Assembly (NCBI RefSeq): GCF_000759535.1
Contig: NZ_CP009455.1
Coordinates: 3,968,001-4,032,000 of the forward strand
Direction of reading: 5' to 3'
DNA: 64,000 bases
Origin: Pseudomonas cremoricolorata
Lineage (GTDB): Bacteria > Pseudomonadota > Gammaproteobacteria > Pseudomonadales > Pseudomonadaceae
Within the stretch, counting starts at the first letter, position 1. Every line of letters begins with the position of its first letter. The translations under genes were made by a program, and so were the position numbers. The notes below the pieces were generated by a model that did no database searches, was not told where the DNA came from, and was given only the letters and a program-made list of their open reading frames with translations. Of this stretch, positions 1-9,581 are shown piece after piece.

Positions 1-1
1 G

Positions 2-187
2 ATCGGCGGCCAGGTGATGGATGAGCTGGTGCTGACCTCCGACCAGGACCGAGTGCTGTCGGTGTCGCTGCTCGAGCAACCGCTGGGCCCTGAGCCGGAT
101 GCCGAAACCTTCAAGCGTTATGCCGACTTCAAGAGCCTTGAGACGTTTCGCAAGTACGTGGCCGGGTTCTTCATGCGCGAGCGCTGA
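2..187 (+). CDS. C-terminal fragment of an unidentified protein
   Basis: An open frame enters from the left edge and ends at TGA 185-187, giving the last 61 residues of a protein whose start lies outside the window. The visible part is charged and soluble-looking, with no membrane segment, and ends in FFMRER. I do not recognise the family. It converges on the iron alcohol dehydrogenase, with only about 30 bp between the two stop codons. Confidence 0.6.
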   Translation: MGGQVMDELVLTSDQDRVLSVSLLEQPLGPEPDAETFKRYADFKSLETFRKYVAGFFMRER

Positions 188-219
188 TACCGGCGTGCGG
201 CATCAGCGCTGGCCTGGAG

Positions 220-1368
220 TCAGAACGCTGCTTTGAAGATCGCTTCGATTTCGCTCTGCACGGCGCTGCGTGGGTTGGTCAGGCCGCAGGCGTCTTTCAG
301 GGCATTGGCTGCCAGCAGGGGCACGTCTTCGACCTTGGCGCCCAGGGCGCGCAGGCCATTGGGAATGTCGATGTCGGCCGAGAGCTGCTCGATGGCCTCG
401 ATGGCGGCCAGCGCACCTTGCTGATCGTTCAGGCCGCACACCTTGATCCCCATGGCCTTGGCCACGTCGCGCAGGCGCGCCGCGCTGACCTGGGCGTTGA
501 AGCGCTGCACATGGGGCAGCAGCACCGCGTTGCACACGCCGTGGGGCAAGTCATAGAAGCCGCCAAGCTGGTGCGCCATGGCGTGTACGTAGCCGAGCGA
601 GGCGTTGTTGAAGGCCATGCCGGCGAGGAACTGGGCGTAGGCCATCTGCTCACGGGCTTGCAGGTCACTGCCGTGGGCCACGGCCTGGCGCAGGTACTGG
701 CTGATCAGGCTGACAGCCTTGAGCGCGCAGGCGTCGGTGATCGGCGTGGCCGCGGTCGAAACGTACGCCTCGACCGCATGGGTCAGCGCGTCCATGCCAG
801 TGGCGGCGGTGAGTGACGGCGGCATGCCGACCATCAGCGCCGGGTCATTGACCGACAGCAGCGGCGTGACGTTACGATCGACGATGGCCATTTTCACGTG
901 GCGCACTTCGTCGGTGATGATGCAGAAGCGGGTCATTTCGCTGGCGGTGCCGGCGGTGGTGTTGATGGCGATCAGCGGCAGCTGCGGCTTGCTGGAACGG
1001 TCGACACCCTCGTAGTCACTGATGTGCCCACCGTTGGTGGCGCACAGGGCGATGCCCTTGGCGCAGTCGTGGGGCGAGCCGCCACCGAGGGAGATCACAC
1101 AGTCACAGCGCTCACGCTGCAGCACCGCCAGGCCCGCTTCGACGTTGCCGACGGTGGGGTTGGGTTTGGCGCCATCGAAGATGCGCGAGTCGATGTCGCG
1201 CTCGGCCAGAAGGCCTGCGATGCGCGCGGCAATCCCCGCACGTGCGAGCCCTTGGTCAGTGACGATCAACGCCCGGCGCAGACCGTAGCCGGCAATGGCG
1301 TCCATGGCTTCGTTCAGGCAGTCGTTGCCCATGATGTTCACGGCGGGGATGAAGAAGGTGCTGCTCAT
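220..1368 (-). CDS. yiaY: Iron-containing alcohol dehydrogenase, YiaY-like
   Basis: A 382-aa group III (iron) alcohol dehydrogenase, the full family length. It starts with STFFIPAVN and carries the NAD-binding [11 protein letters not shown] (about residues 95-105). The metal-binding residues are visible at D193, H197, H262 and H276. It ends with [13 protein letters not shown], a signature of the E. coli YiaY/FucO branch. E. coli YiaY resembles it along its whole length and has been linked to oxidation of short alcohols and threonine; the substrate here is not determined. It appears monocistronic, separated from pgm by a REP-like hairpin region. Confidence 0.9.
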   Translation of the reverse strand: MSSTFFIPAVNIMGNDCLNEAMDAIAGYGLRRALIVTDQGLARAGIAARIAGLLAERDIDSRIFDGAKPNPTVGNVEAGLAVLQRERCDCVISLGGGSPHDCAKGIALCATNGGHISDYEGVDRSSKPQLPLIAINTTAGTASEMTRFCIITDEVRHVKMAIVDRNVTPLLSVNDPALMVGMPPSLTAATGMDALTHAVEAYVSTAATPITDACALKAVSLISQYLRQAVAHGSDLQAREQMAYAQFLAGMAFNNASLGYVHAMAHQLGGFYDLPHGVCNAVLLPHVQRFNAQVSAARLRDVAKAMGIKVCGLNDQQGALAAIEAIEQLSADIDIPNGLRALGAKVEDVPLLAANALKDACGLTNPRSAVQSEIEAIFKAAF

Positions 1369-1470
1369 GGCGAATCCTCAACGGCTATGGCGGTTTGCTA
1401 TGAGCATGGGCTGTTGCGGATTCGGGGATATTGATCCAGGGCAATGGGGTGAGGGGGGATGGGTGCGGGT

Positions 1471-1530
1471 GGGCCGGCTTTGCCGGCCATCGCGGCTCAA
1501 CCGCCCCTACGGGGGTTGTAGGGGCGGTTT
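1471..1530. repeat. REP-like inverted pair / hairpin between pgm and yiaY
   Basis: Two adjacent palindromes: GGCCGGC-TTT-GCCGGCC at 1472-1488, and a perfect 12-bp stem at 1499-1510 / 1518-1529 (AACCGCCCCTAC with its reverse complement, 7-nt loop). They lie just past the pgm stop codon. The second resembles the GTAGGGGCGG-type repeats scattered through Pseudomonas intergenic DNA. There is no clean U-tract on the minus strand, so termination is likely but not certain. Confidence 0.6.
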
Positions 1531-1546
1531 GGCCGCGAATATTGCT

Positions 1547-3184
<1,638 letters not shown>

Positions 3185-3269
3185 GCAAGAACCTCGAGTT
3201 CAACGAATGTAGGGGGTAAGAGCGCACAGTGTACGAAGAGTTGCAGTGCCGCGCGATGGCTGGCCGTGA

Positions 3270-5531
3270 TTATTGCGCCGCGTGCCGCCACCAGCCGGGA
3301 AACATCTGCTGCACCCGCGGCTCGGCGAAGCGCTCATCGATCAGCAGCAGCACGCCGCGATCACCATCGCCGCGAATCACCCGCCCGGCGGCCTGGATCA
3401 CCTTGCGCACCCCTGGGTAGAGATAGGCATAGTCGTACCCCGCCCCGTACTGCCGGCCCAGGCGCTGCTTGAACTGCTCGTTCACCGGGTTGACCTGGGG
3501 CAGGCCAAGGGTGGCGACGAAGGCCCCGATCAGCCGTGTGCCGGGCAGATCGACGCCTTCGGCAAACGCGCCGCCGAGCACCGCGAACCCCACGCCGCGG
3601 CCATCGGCGACGAAGCGCGCCAGAAAGGCCTCGCGGGCCGCTTCATCCATGCCGGCAGCCTGCGACCAGCTGGGAATCTGCCCATGGCAGCGGCCCAGTT
3701 CGCCGGCCACCTGTTGCAGGTATTCGAAGCTGCTGAAGAACGCCAGGTAATTGCCCGGCTGGCGCTGGTACTGCTCGGCGATCAGCGCCACGATCGGTGC
3801 CACCGAGGCCTGGCGCTGGTGATAGCGGGTCGACACGTCGCTGACGATACGCACTTGCAACTGTTCGGCCCGAAACGGCGCCTGCACTTCCAGCCAGGCG
3901 GTGTCCTTGGGCATGCCCAGCAGGTCGCGGTAGAACTGCTGCGGACCCAGGGTCGCGGAGAACAGCGTGACGCTGCGCGCCGCCTGCATACGCGGCCCGA
4001 GCAACCGCGCCGGCACTACATTACGCAGGCACAGCGTGGCCAGCCGGCGCTTGCGCGGGCCCTGGCGCTGGGTGATGTCGAACAGGTAATGCTCGTCGAA
4101 CAGCTCGGCCACACGGCTGAACTGCAGGGCCTGGAAATAGAACTGCAACAGCGGCCCGTCGACCTGGGTCGGGGTTTGTTCGAGGCGCTCCTGCATGTGG
4201 CCGATGAACTGCTGCACCGCACCGACGAACGCCTCGGGCACCCGGTCGCTGGCCTGGTACGGCGCCACCTGCGCCTTGTACAGCGCGTTCCACTGCCGGT
4301 TGAGCCGGTCGAGCACGCTGCCCAGGCCCTCGAGCTTGCGCTGACGCAAGGCCAGCAACTGCCCCTGATCGAAGCTTGCGCTGTACATCTGCCGGCCGCG
4401 CTCGACCAGGTTGTGCGCCTCGTCCACCAGCACCGCTACCCGCCACTGGTTGGCCTGGGCCAGGCCGAACAGCAGCGCGTGGGCGTCGAAGTAATAGTTG
4501 TAGTCGGCGACCACCACATCGACCCAACGGGCCATTTCCTGGGCCAGGTAGTACGGGCACACCTGATGCGCCAGTGCGACCTCGCGCAACCCGGCCTGGT
4601 CGAGCAACTGACGTTGCCCGGCCGCCTGGCGCGCGGCGGGCAGGCGATCGTAGAAGCCCCTGGCCAACGGGCAGGATTCGCCGTGGCAGGCGCTGTCTGG
4701 GTGTTCGCAGGCCTTGTCGCGGGCGATCAGCTCGAGGGTTCGCAGCGCCGGCTGGCCACTGCCCTGCTCGATCTGCTGCAAGGTATCGAGGGCCAACTTG
4801 CGCCCAGGAGTCTTGGCAGTGAGGAAAAACACTTTATCCAGGCGCTGCGGCACCATCGCCTTGAGCAGCGGAAACAGCGTGCCAAGGGTCTTGCCGATGC
4901 CGGTGCTGGCCTGGGCCAGCAGGCAACGGCCCGTGCTGACGGCCTTGTACAGCGTCTCGGCGAGCTGGCGTTGACCCTGGCGAAACTGCGGGTAGGGAAA
5001 GCTCAGCGCCTGCAAGCCCTCGTCGCGTGTGGCCAGGCGCTGCTCCTGGGCCTGCGCCCAGGCGATGAAACGCTGACATTGCAGCTCGAAGAAGCCCTGC
5101 AAGGCGTCGGCCTGATACGACTCGCTGATCAACGTCTGGCGCTGGCTGTCGATGTCCAGGTAAACCAGCGTCACCTCGATGCTGGGCAATCCACGGCTCT
5201 GGCACAGCAGCCAGGCGTACACCTTGGCCTGCGCCCAGTGCAATTGGCGGTGGTTGTCTGGCTGACGTGAGAGGTCGCCGCGATGGGTCTTGATCTCTTC
5301 CAGGCGATTGCGCGCAGGATCATAGCCGTCGGCGCGGCCTCGTACCTTGAGCCCCCGGTACTCGCCCGACAGCGCCACCTCGGCCTCATAACCTGCGCCG
5401 CGCCCGGCCACCACGCGGCGATGGCCTTCGATGCCCTGCTCGGCGCTGGGCGATGGCGTGAAGCGCAGGTCGAGGTCACCGACCTTGGCACTGAACTCGC
5501 ACAGCGCCCGCACGGCCACGCTGTAGCTCAT
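3270..5531 (-). CDS. DinG/XPD-family helicase with N-terminal PD-(D/E)XK nuclease domain
   Basis: A 753-aa protein. Residues 1-160 look like a RecB/Cas4-type nuclease: D68 in GRADG, E79-I80-K81 (the E-x-K core), then Q101 and Y105 in QAKVYAWLL. The rest is an XPD-type superfamily 2 helicase. It has Walker A at 208-215 (ASTGIGKT), four cysteines expected to hold a 4Fe-4S cluster (C275, C282, C287, C325), a DEAH box at 370-373, and the late motif QAAGRVIRGDGDRG. The same frame stays open to 6017, but the ATG at 5531 overlaps the upstream FAN1 stop as ATGA, so that start is chosen. The overlap implies translational coupling to FAN1. Role inferred: DNA unwinding and cleavage during interstrand crosslink or stalled-fork repair. 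Confidence 0.85.
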   Translation of the reverse strand: MSYSVAVRALCEFSAKVGDLDLRFTPSPSAEQGIEGHRRVVAGRGAGYEAEVALSGEYRGLKVRGRADGYDPARNRLEEIKTHRGDLSRQPDNHRQLHWAQAKVYAWLLCQSRGLPSIEVTLVYLDIDSQRQTLISESYQADALQGFFELQCQRFIAWAQAQEQRLATRDEGLQALSFPYPQFRQGQRQLAETLYKAVSTGRCLLAQASTGIGKTLGTLFPLLKAMVPQRLDKVFFLTAKTPGRKLALDTLQQIEQGSGQPALRTLELIARDKACEHPDSACHGESCPLARGFYDRLPAARQAAGQRQLLDQAGLREVALAHQVCPYYLAQEMARWVDVVVADYNYYFDAHALLFGLAQANQWRVAVLVDEAHNLVERGRQMYSASFDQGQLLALRQRKLEGLGSVLDRLNRQWNALYKAQVAPYQASDRVPEAFVGAVQQFIGHMQERLEQTPTQVDGPLLQFYFQALQFSRVAELFDEHYLFDITQRQGPRKRRLATLCLRNVVPARLLGPRMQAARSVTLFSATLGPQQFYRDLLGMPKDTAWLEVQAPFRAEQLQVRIVSDVSTRYHQRQASVAPIVALIAEQYQRQPGNYLAFFSSFEYLQQVAGELGRCHGQIPSWSQAAGMDEAAREAFLARFVADGRGVGFAVLGGAFAEGVDLPGTRLIGAFVATLGLPQVNPVNEQFKQRLGRQYGAGYDYAYLYPGVRKVIQAAGRVIRGDGDRGVLLLIDERFAEPRVQQMFPGWWRHAAQ

Positions 5532-7177
5532 GCCGCCTCGCGCCAGCGCACATGGCAGACCTGCACCGGCAGACCGTGTTGCTCGCAGAAGGCCAGCCAG
5601 CGCAGTTGGTTGTCCTGCAACCGGTCGCCGGGGCCTTTGACCTCGATCATTCGATAGCCACCCTGCTGCGGCCAGAACTGGATGAGGTCGGGCATGCCAG
5701 TGCGGTTGTTGCGGATGTCCTGCAGCAAGCGCAGAAAGCACGCCTGCAGGTGCGCCGCTGGCAGGCAATGCAATGCCTGCTCCAGCAAGGCGGGTGTCAG
5801 CACCTGCCAGATCACGAACGGCGACTGCAGGCCGAACTTGCTCTGGAAGCGCTCGTTGATCACCTGGCGATAGCTGCCATCGGCCAACTGCGCCAGGCAG
5901 CGATCGAACTGGACCTGACGGCGGCTCATGAAGTCGGCATCGTGCAGATCTTGCGGGGCGCTCTGGAACGGGTGGAAGAACGCGCCGGGAATCGGTGCGA
6001 ACACCGCCTCCCAGCACAACAGCCCGAACAGGCTGTTGAGCAAGGTGTTTTCCACGTAGTGAACTTCGCCGCCTTCTTGCAACAGGTGCTCACGCACCGC
6101 GCGCTCGACGCCCAGGGTAGCCAGCTCGCGAGGCAGTTCAAGTTCGAGGGTCTGCACTGCGCGGGCGCGGCGGCGCGTTTGCGGCGGCCCGCCCAGCTTG
6201 CGCGCCAGGCGCGGCAGCATGCGCTCGCAGGCCTGCACTTCCAGGGCATTGCGCGGCGCCGCAGCGATCTGCTGGGCCAGCCTATGGGCCGCCTGCCACT
6301 GCTCGCTGCGCTCATGCACGCGCACCTGGCGGATGCGCGCCTCGGCGTGGGCGCAATCCTGGTACACCGCCAGCGCCAGCGACCAATCGGCCTGGCGCTC
6401 GCACTGCCGGCCAACCTGGAACAGCAGGCGCGAGCGGCGCCGTTCAAGCCAGGGGTTGTCGGCGCTCAGGCCCTCCAGTGTGGCGAGGATTTCAGCGGGC
6501 GGCTGGCCCTGTTCAAGTTGCTCGGCGCAGTGGTGCAAGGCCATCGCCAGGACCACTTCACTGCGCTGGCGCAAGGCTCGCGATTCACTGCAGAACGCCA
6601 CCTGCTCGAAGCGCAGCAAGCCCAGGTCGGCGAGGACGAATTCGGACCAGTCCTGGTACAGATTGCCGAAGAACAGCAGACGCAAGCGGTCGCACAGCGC
6701 TTGCAGGCGCCAGTGCAGGATACTGATGGGGCACTGCGGCCACCACTGCGCCAACGGCCGTGGCGCAAGTTGCAGCTCGCTCAGTTGCGCCAGCAGTTGC
6801 GACTTGGCCACTTTGGGCTGGCGTAGCATGGCGCAAAAGCCCTCTGCCAGTTCTTCTTTGCGCAGAACTGCGGCGAGCTGCTCGATGCTCAGGCTCGGCT
6901 GTTCACATACCCAGCCCTGCTCCAGCAGTGGCAACAGGGCACTGCGGGTGTCGCCGATTTCGGCGTAGTCGAGGCGATCACTGCGAAACAACTCGCCCTT
7001 GCGCATGACCATGCGTACCAGCAATGCCTGGGACGGCTCGGCGAGGTGGTGGAAGTCGTGAATGAAGCGCTGCTCGTGCTCATCGAGCAGGTCGGCGTAG
7101 CGCGACCCTACCCAGGCGAGCACCTGGCGGAAGTTGTGCAGGTAATAGAGCGGGTCTTGAACAGAATGGGCGATCAC
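5528..7177 (-). CDS. FAN1-like structure-specific nuclease (VRR-NUC)
   Basis: A 549-aa protein. The C-terminal VRR-NUC domain contains GMPDLIQFW (D497) and IEVKGPGDRLQDNQ (E512, K514), the PD...ExK catalytic core, followed by VQVCHVRW. This closely follows the motif of human FAN1 and of the bacterial FAN1 studied in P. aeruginosa. FAN1 enzymes cut 5' flaps and incise next to DNA interstrand crosslinks. The N-terminal part is helical (SAP/TPR-like in the family). The start is a GTG at 7175-7177 with a weak ribosome site, so the exact start is uncertain. It is the first gene of an operon with the helicase and lies 31 nt downstream of a LexA box. Confidence 0.88.
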   Translation of the reverse strand: MIAHSVQDPLYYLHNFRQVLAWVGSRYADLLDEHEQRFIHDFHHLAEPSQALLVRMVMRKGELFRSDRLDYAEIGDTRSALLPLLEQGWVCEQPSLSIEQLAAVLRKEELAEGFCAMLRQPKVAKSQLLAQLSELQLAPRPLAQWWPQCPISILHWRLQALCDRLRLLFFGNLYQDWSEFVLADLGLLRFEQVAFCSESRALRQRSEVVLAMALHHCAEQLEQGQPPAEILATLEGLSADNPWLERRRSRLLFQVGRQCERQADWSLALAVYQDCAHAEARIRQVRVHERSEQWQAAHRLAQQIAAAPRNALEVQACERMLPRLARKLGGPPQTRRRARAVQTLELELPRELATLGVERAVREHLLQEGGEVHYVENTLLNSLFGLLCWEAVFAPIPGAFFHPFQSAPQDLHDADFMSRRQVQFDRCLAQLADGSYRQVINERFQSKFGLQSPFVIWQVLTPALLEQALHCLPAAHLQACFLRLLQDIRNNRTGMPDLIQFWPQQGGYRMIEVKGPGDRLQDNQLRWLAFCEQHGLPVQVCHVRWREAA

Positions 7178-7208
7178 GATGCAAGGCCGGGCAAAACGGA
7201 AACGGGCA

Positions 7209-7224
7209 CTGTTTATACATACAG
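7209..7224. promoter_or_regulatory. LexA (SOS) box upstream of the FAN1 operon
   Basis: The sequence CTGTTTATACATACAG is a 16-bp match to the LexA consensus CTGT-N8-ACAG, with the A/T-rich centre usual for strong sites. It ends 31 nt before the FAN1 start and its TATACAT could form part of the -10 region, so LexA binding should block transcription. Inference: FAN1 and the helicase are induced by DNA damage. Confidence 0.85.
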
Positions 7225-7305
7225 ATCAGCCGTTCCTGCAAGGGCCGTAGGTCGGTTCGCCATTGCCGTCCCAGGCGCCGGAATGACGCCTGAACGCAGC
7301 CACCG

Positions 7306-8346
7306 TCACTTGGGCTCAGGCTCGGCCGCTTTCTTCTCGGGGAACACTAGGCTGGCGAGAATGCCGATCACCAGAGTCACCATCACTACCAGCAGGCTGG
7401 TGTTCGGCTCGATGACATAACCGTGGTGGAACAGGTGATCGGTCGCGTTGAGCGCCAGCTTGACGGCAATGAAGAACAGCAGCGCGATGACCGCTTTTTC
7501 CAGATGAATCAGGTAGCGTTTGAGCGCCTCGAGCACGAAGTACATGGTACGCAGCCCGAGGATGGCGAACAGCATGGCCGAATAGACGATCAGCGGCTCG
7601 CGGCTGACGGCGATCACCGCTGGCACCGAGTCGAAGGCGAACAGGATGTCCGACACCTCGGCCACCACCAGACACAGAAACAGCGGCGTGGCGAACAGGC
7701 CGCCCTTGGCCGCCAGGGTCATGCCCTGGTGTTCCGGCTTGAGCAATTCGGCCTCGAGGGTCTTGCGGCGTACGAAGAAGTGGTTGCCGTACAGCTTCGG
7801 CCACACCGGGAACAGCTTCTTGGCGAAGCGGTAGGCGATGTGTTTGGAATAATCCACCTCTTCTTCGTCGTCACCGCCTGAGCGCAGCATCATGATCGCC
7901 GTCCAGGCGACGATCACCGCGAACGCCACCTCGACCCATGGACCGAACGCCAGCAGCCCGGTGCCGATGGCCACGAAGATTCCGCGAAACACGATGGCGC
8001 CCATGATGCCCCAGTACAGGACCCTGTGACGCAGGCCCTCGGGCACCTTGAACCAGGCAAAGATCGCCATGAACACGAACAGGTTGTCGACGCTCAGCAC
8101 TTTTTCCAGGGCGTAGCCGGTGACGAACAGGCTGGCTACCTGCGGGCCGTGCTGGTAGTACAGAAAACCGGCGAAGCCCAGCGAGACGACGATCCAGAAC
8201 ACCGACCACAACGAGGCCTTGAGCAAGGTGACCGGCTTGTCCCCTCGGTGCGTGGCGATGTCCAGCAGCAAGGCGCCCAGCGCGATGCCAATGAAAACCG
8301 TCATGGTCACAGGGGGAAAACCGAGAGGGGAGGCTTGCATGGGCAT
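7306..8346 (-). CDS. TerC/Alx family integral membrane protein
   Basis: A 346-aa polytopic membrane protein with roughly nine hydrophobic segments. It carries the acidic family signatures EKVLSVDNLFVF and AEVSDILFAFDSVPAV, whose Asp/Glu residues are linked to metal transport in TerC and E. coli Alx. Alx exports manganese and responds to alkaline pH; this protein is of the same length class. Two candidate ATGs sit two codons apart (8346 and 8340) behind GAAGGT. It lies 46 bp downstream of the HAD phosphatase gene and may be cotranscribed with it. No yybP-ykoY type riboswitch is evident. Confidence 0.88.
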   Translation of the reverse strand: MPMQASPLGFPPVTMTVFIGIALGALLLDIATHRGDKPVTLLKASLWSVFWIVVSLGFAGFLYYQHGPQVASLFVTGYALEKVLSVDNLFVFMAIFAWFKVPEGLRHRVLYWGIMGAIVFRGIFVAIGTGLLAFGPWVEVAFAVIVAWTAIMMLRSGGDDEEEVDYSKHIAYRFAKKLFPVWPKLYGNHFFVRRKTLEAELLKPEHQGMTLAAKGGLFATPLFLCLVVAEVSDILFAFDSVPAVIAVSREPLIVYSAMLFAILGLRTMYFVLEALKRYLIHLEKAVIALLFFIAVKLALNATDHLFHHGYVIEPNTSLLVVMVTLVIGILASLVFPEKKAAEPEPK

Positions 8347-8392
8347 GTACCTTCAAGTTCGACAATCAGCCGGCTGCTGCAACCGGTGGAAA

Positions 8393-9148
8393 TCAGTGCC
8401 TGGACTGCTGGTCGTGCGGGGTCTCGCTGCGCAAGGTGCCGGTGACCGGATTGGACAGCGCCTCGTCCTCGCGCAGGCGCGCCACGATGCGCTCGACCTT
8501 CAGCCGCCCACGCTTCCAGCGTGGGTGAAAATGCCGCCAGTGCGGCTCGTGGGCGGCGGCCAGCAGCTCGTGGTCGCCACGGGTGTCGCCCCACGCGCGC
8601 AGCCGATAGTTGTCCAGCGAGCCATACACCGCTTCGAGGCGCAGTACCTTGTTTTCGCAGCGGCAGTTGCTGCCGCTGATGGCACCGGTCAGGCGGCCAT
8701 CGACCACTTCCAGTTCGGTGGCAATGAGCTTGATGCCGAGCTTGTCGGCGAACGGTGTCAACACCAGCCGCGGCGAGGCTGAACAGATGGTCACGTGCGC
8801 GCCGCTGTCGACCTCGGCAGCCACCGAGCGTACCCCGGACGAACGCATCAGGCGCTTCCAGTACGCGCGCTGGAATTCCACCGCCTTGCGCTGCACCCAC
8901 TGCTCTTCGACGCCCGTCAGAAAGGTGGCGATCAAGGCAGCCTTGAGCTCATCGCGGGTCAGGCCTTTGCCGATGTACCGCAGGCAATCGGGCAGCATGC
9001 GCAGGGCGCGCACGGCGAAGGCACGTTTGCCGAAGGCGAACAGCAAGAAGGGGACAAAGCTGTCGCGGTGGGTCAAGGTGCCATCGAAGTCGAACACTGA
9101 CAGAACTTCTGCGTCTGCAGGGCCCGCCTCCATCATTTCCTGGGTCAT
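8393..9148 (-). CDS. HAD superfamily IB phosphatase
   Basis: A 251-aa soluble phosphatase. The nucleophile loop DFDGTLTHRDSF has D20 and D22. Motif II is ICSASP (S123/S125), K167 provides the lysine, and motif IV is GDTRGD (D188, D192). The pattern is the IB subfamily, which includes SerB-like and lipid-phosphate phosphatases. The frame remains open to 9253, but the ATG at 9148 is preceded by a strong GGAGGT six to seven bases away, so this start is preferred. The substrate cannot be told from sequence. Confidence 0.85.
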   Translation of the reverse strand: MTQEMMEAGPADAEVLSVFDFDGTLTHRDSFVPFLLFAFGKRAFAVRALRMLPDCLRYIGKGLTRDELKAALIATFLTGVEEQWVQRKAVEFQRAYWKRLMRSSGVRSVAAEVDSGAHVTICSASPRLVLTPFADKLGIKLIATELEVVDGRLTGAISGSNCRCENKVLRLEAVYGSLDNYRLRAWGDTRGDHELLAAAHEPHWRHFHPRWKRGRLKVERIVARLREDEALSNPVTGTLRSETPHDQQSRH

Positions 9149-9581
9149 CAAGCGACCTCCGCTATACGTACTCATTCTGCGATCCCGCGCTGGGCGGGCC
9201 TCACTCCATGCCCTGGGGCGTTTTTCCGTTTTCGCCACTCGGTGGCAACACATGCGCCGGCTGTCACAGGCCGCGCAGGATGCTGCAACCTGTCGGCGTC
9301 TGGCCCATCAGCGTGGGCGAACCTTCGAATACGGGTGACAGCACGTCACCGGGCGAGTTCGCCCGCGCCTCGCAGGTGCGCCCACCTAGCCTGGACCAGC
9401 CGCCGGGAGTATGGACCGAGTCGGCCAACCCTGCCGGGTCTGCTGACTACCGATGTCCGTACACGTATTGCCTGATGTGACGCCAGCGCCGCGGCACCTT
9501 AGACGGTTTGCGCCCATCGTGCAGCCCCTTTTTCCTTTTGCCCCTGCCCACGGCCGGCGCGCGACCGGCTCGGGTGTGGCG
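9149..9581. other. 433-bp gap with two small adjacent hairpins, no gene recognised
   Basis: I find no convincing gene on either strand. Two short palindromes lie side by side: GGTGAC-AGCAC-GTCACC at 9334-9350 and GGGCGA-GT-TCGCCC at 9351-9364. They could be a protein-binding site or part of the leader of the HAD gene. Nothing matches tRNA, 6S, tmRNA, RNase P RNA or a known riboswitch core. Confidence 0.4.

Noticed and set aside
5532..6017. Extending the helicase gene to an upstream start at 6017
   Set aside because: This would run through the catalytic domain of FAN1 in another frame. The ATGA overlap at 5528-5531 gives a natural start.
7278..7300. Terminator after the TerC gene
   Set aside because: There is only a 6-bp CAGGCG/CGCCTG stem without a U-tract; too weak to list.
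9239..9364. Possible riboswitch or structured RNA in front of the HAD gene
   Set aside because: I compared it with cobalamin, FMN, TPP and common housekeeping RNAs and found no core motif. Only two simple hairpins remain.
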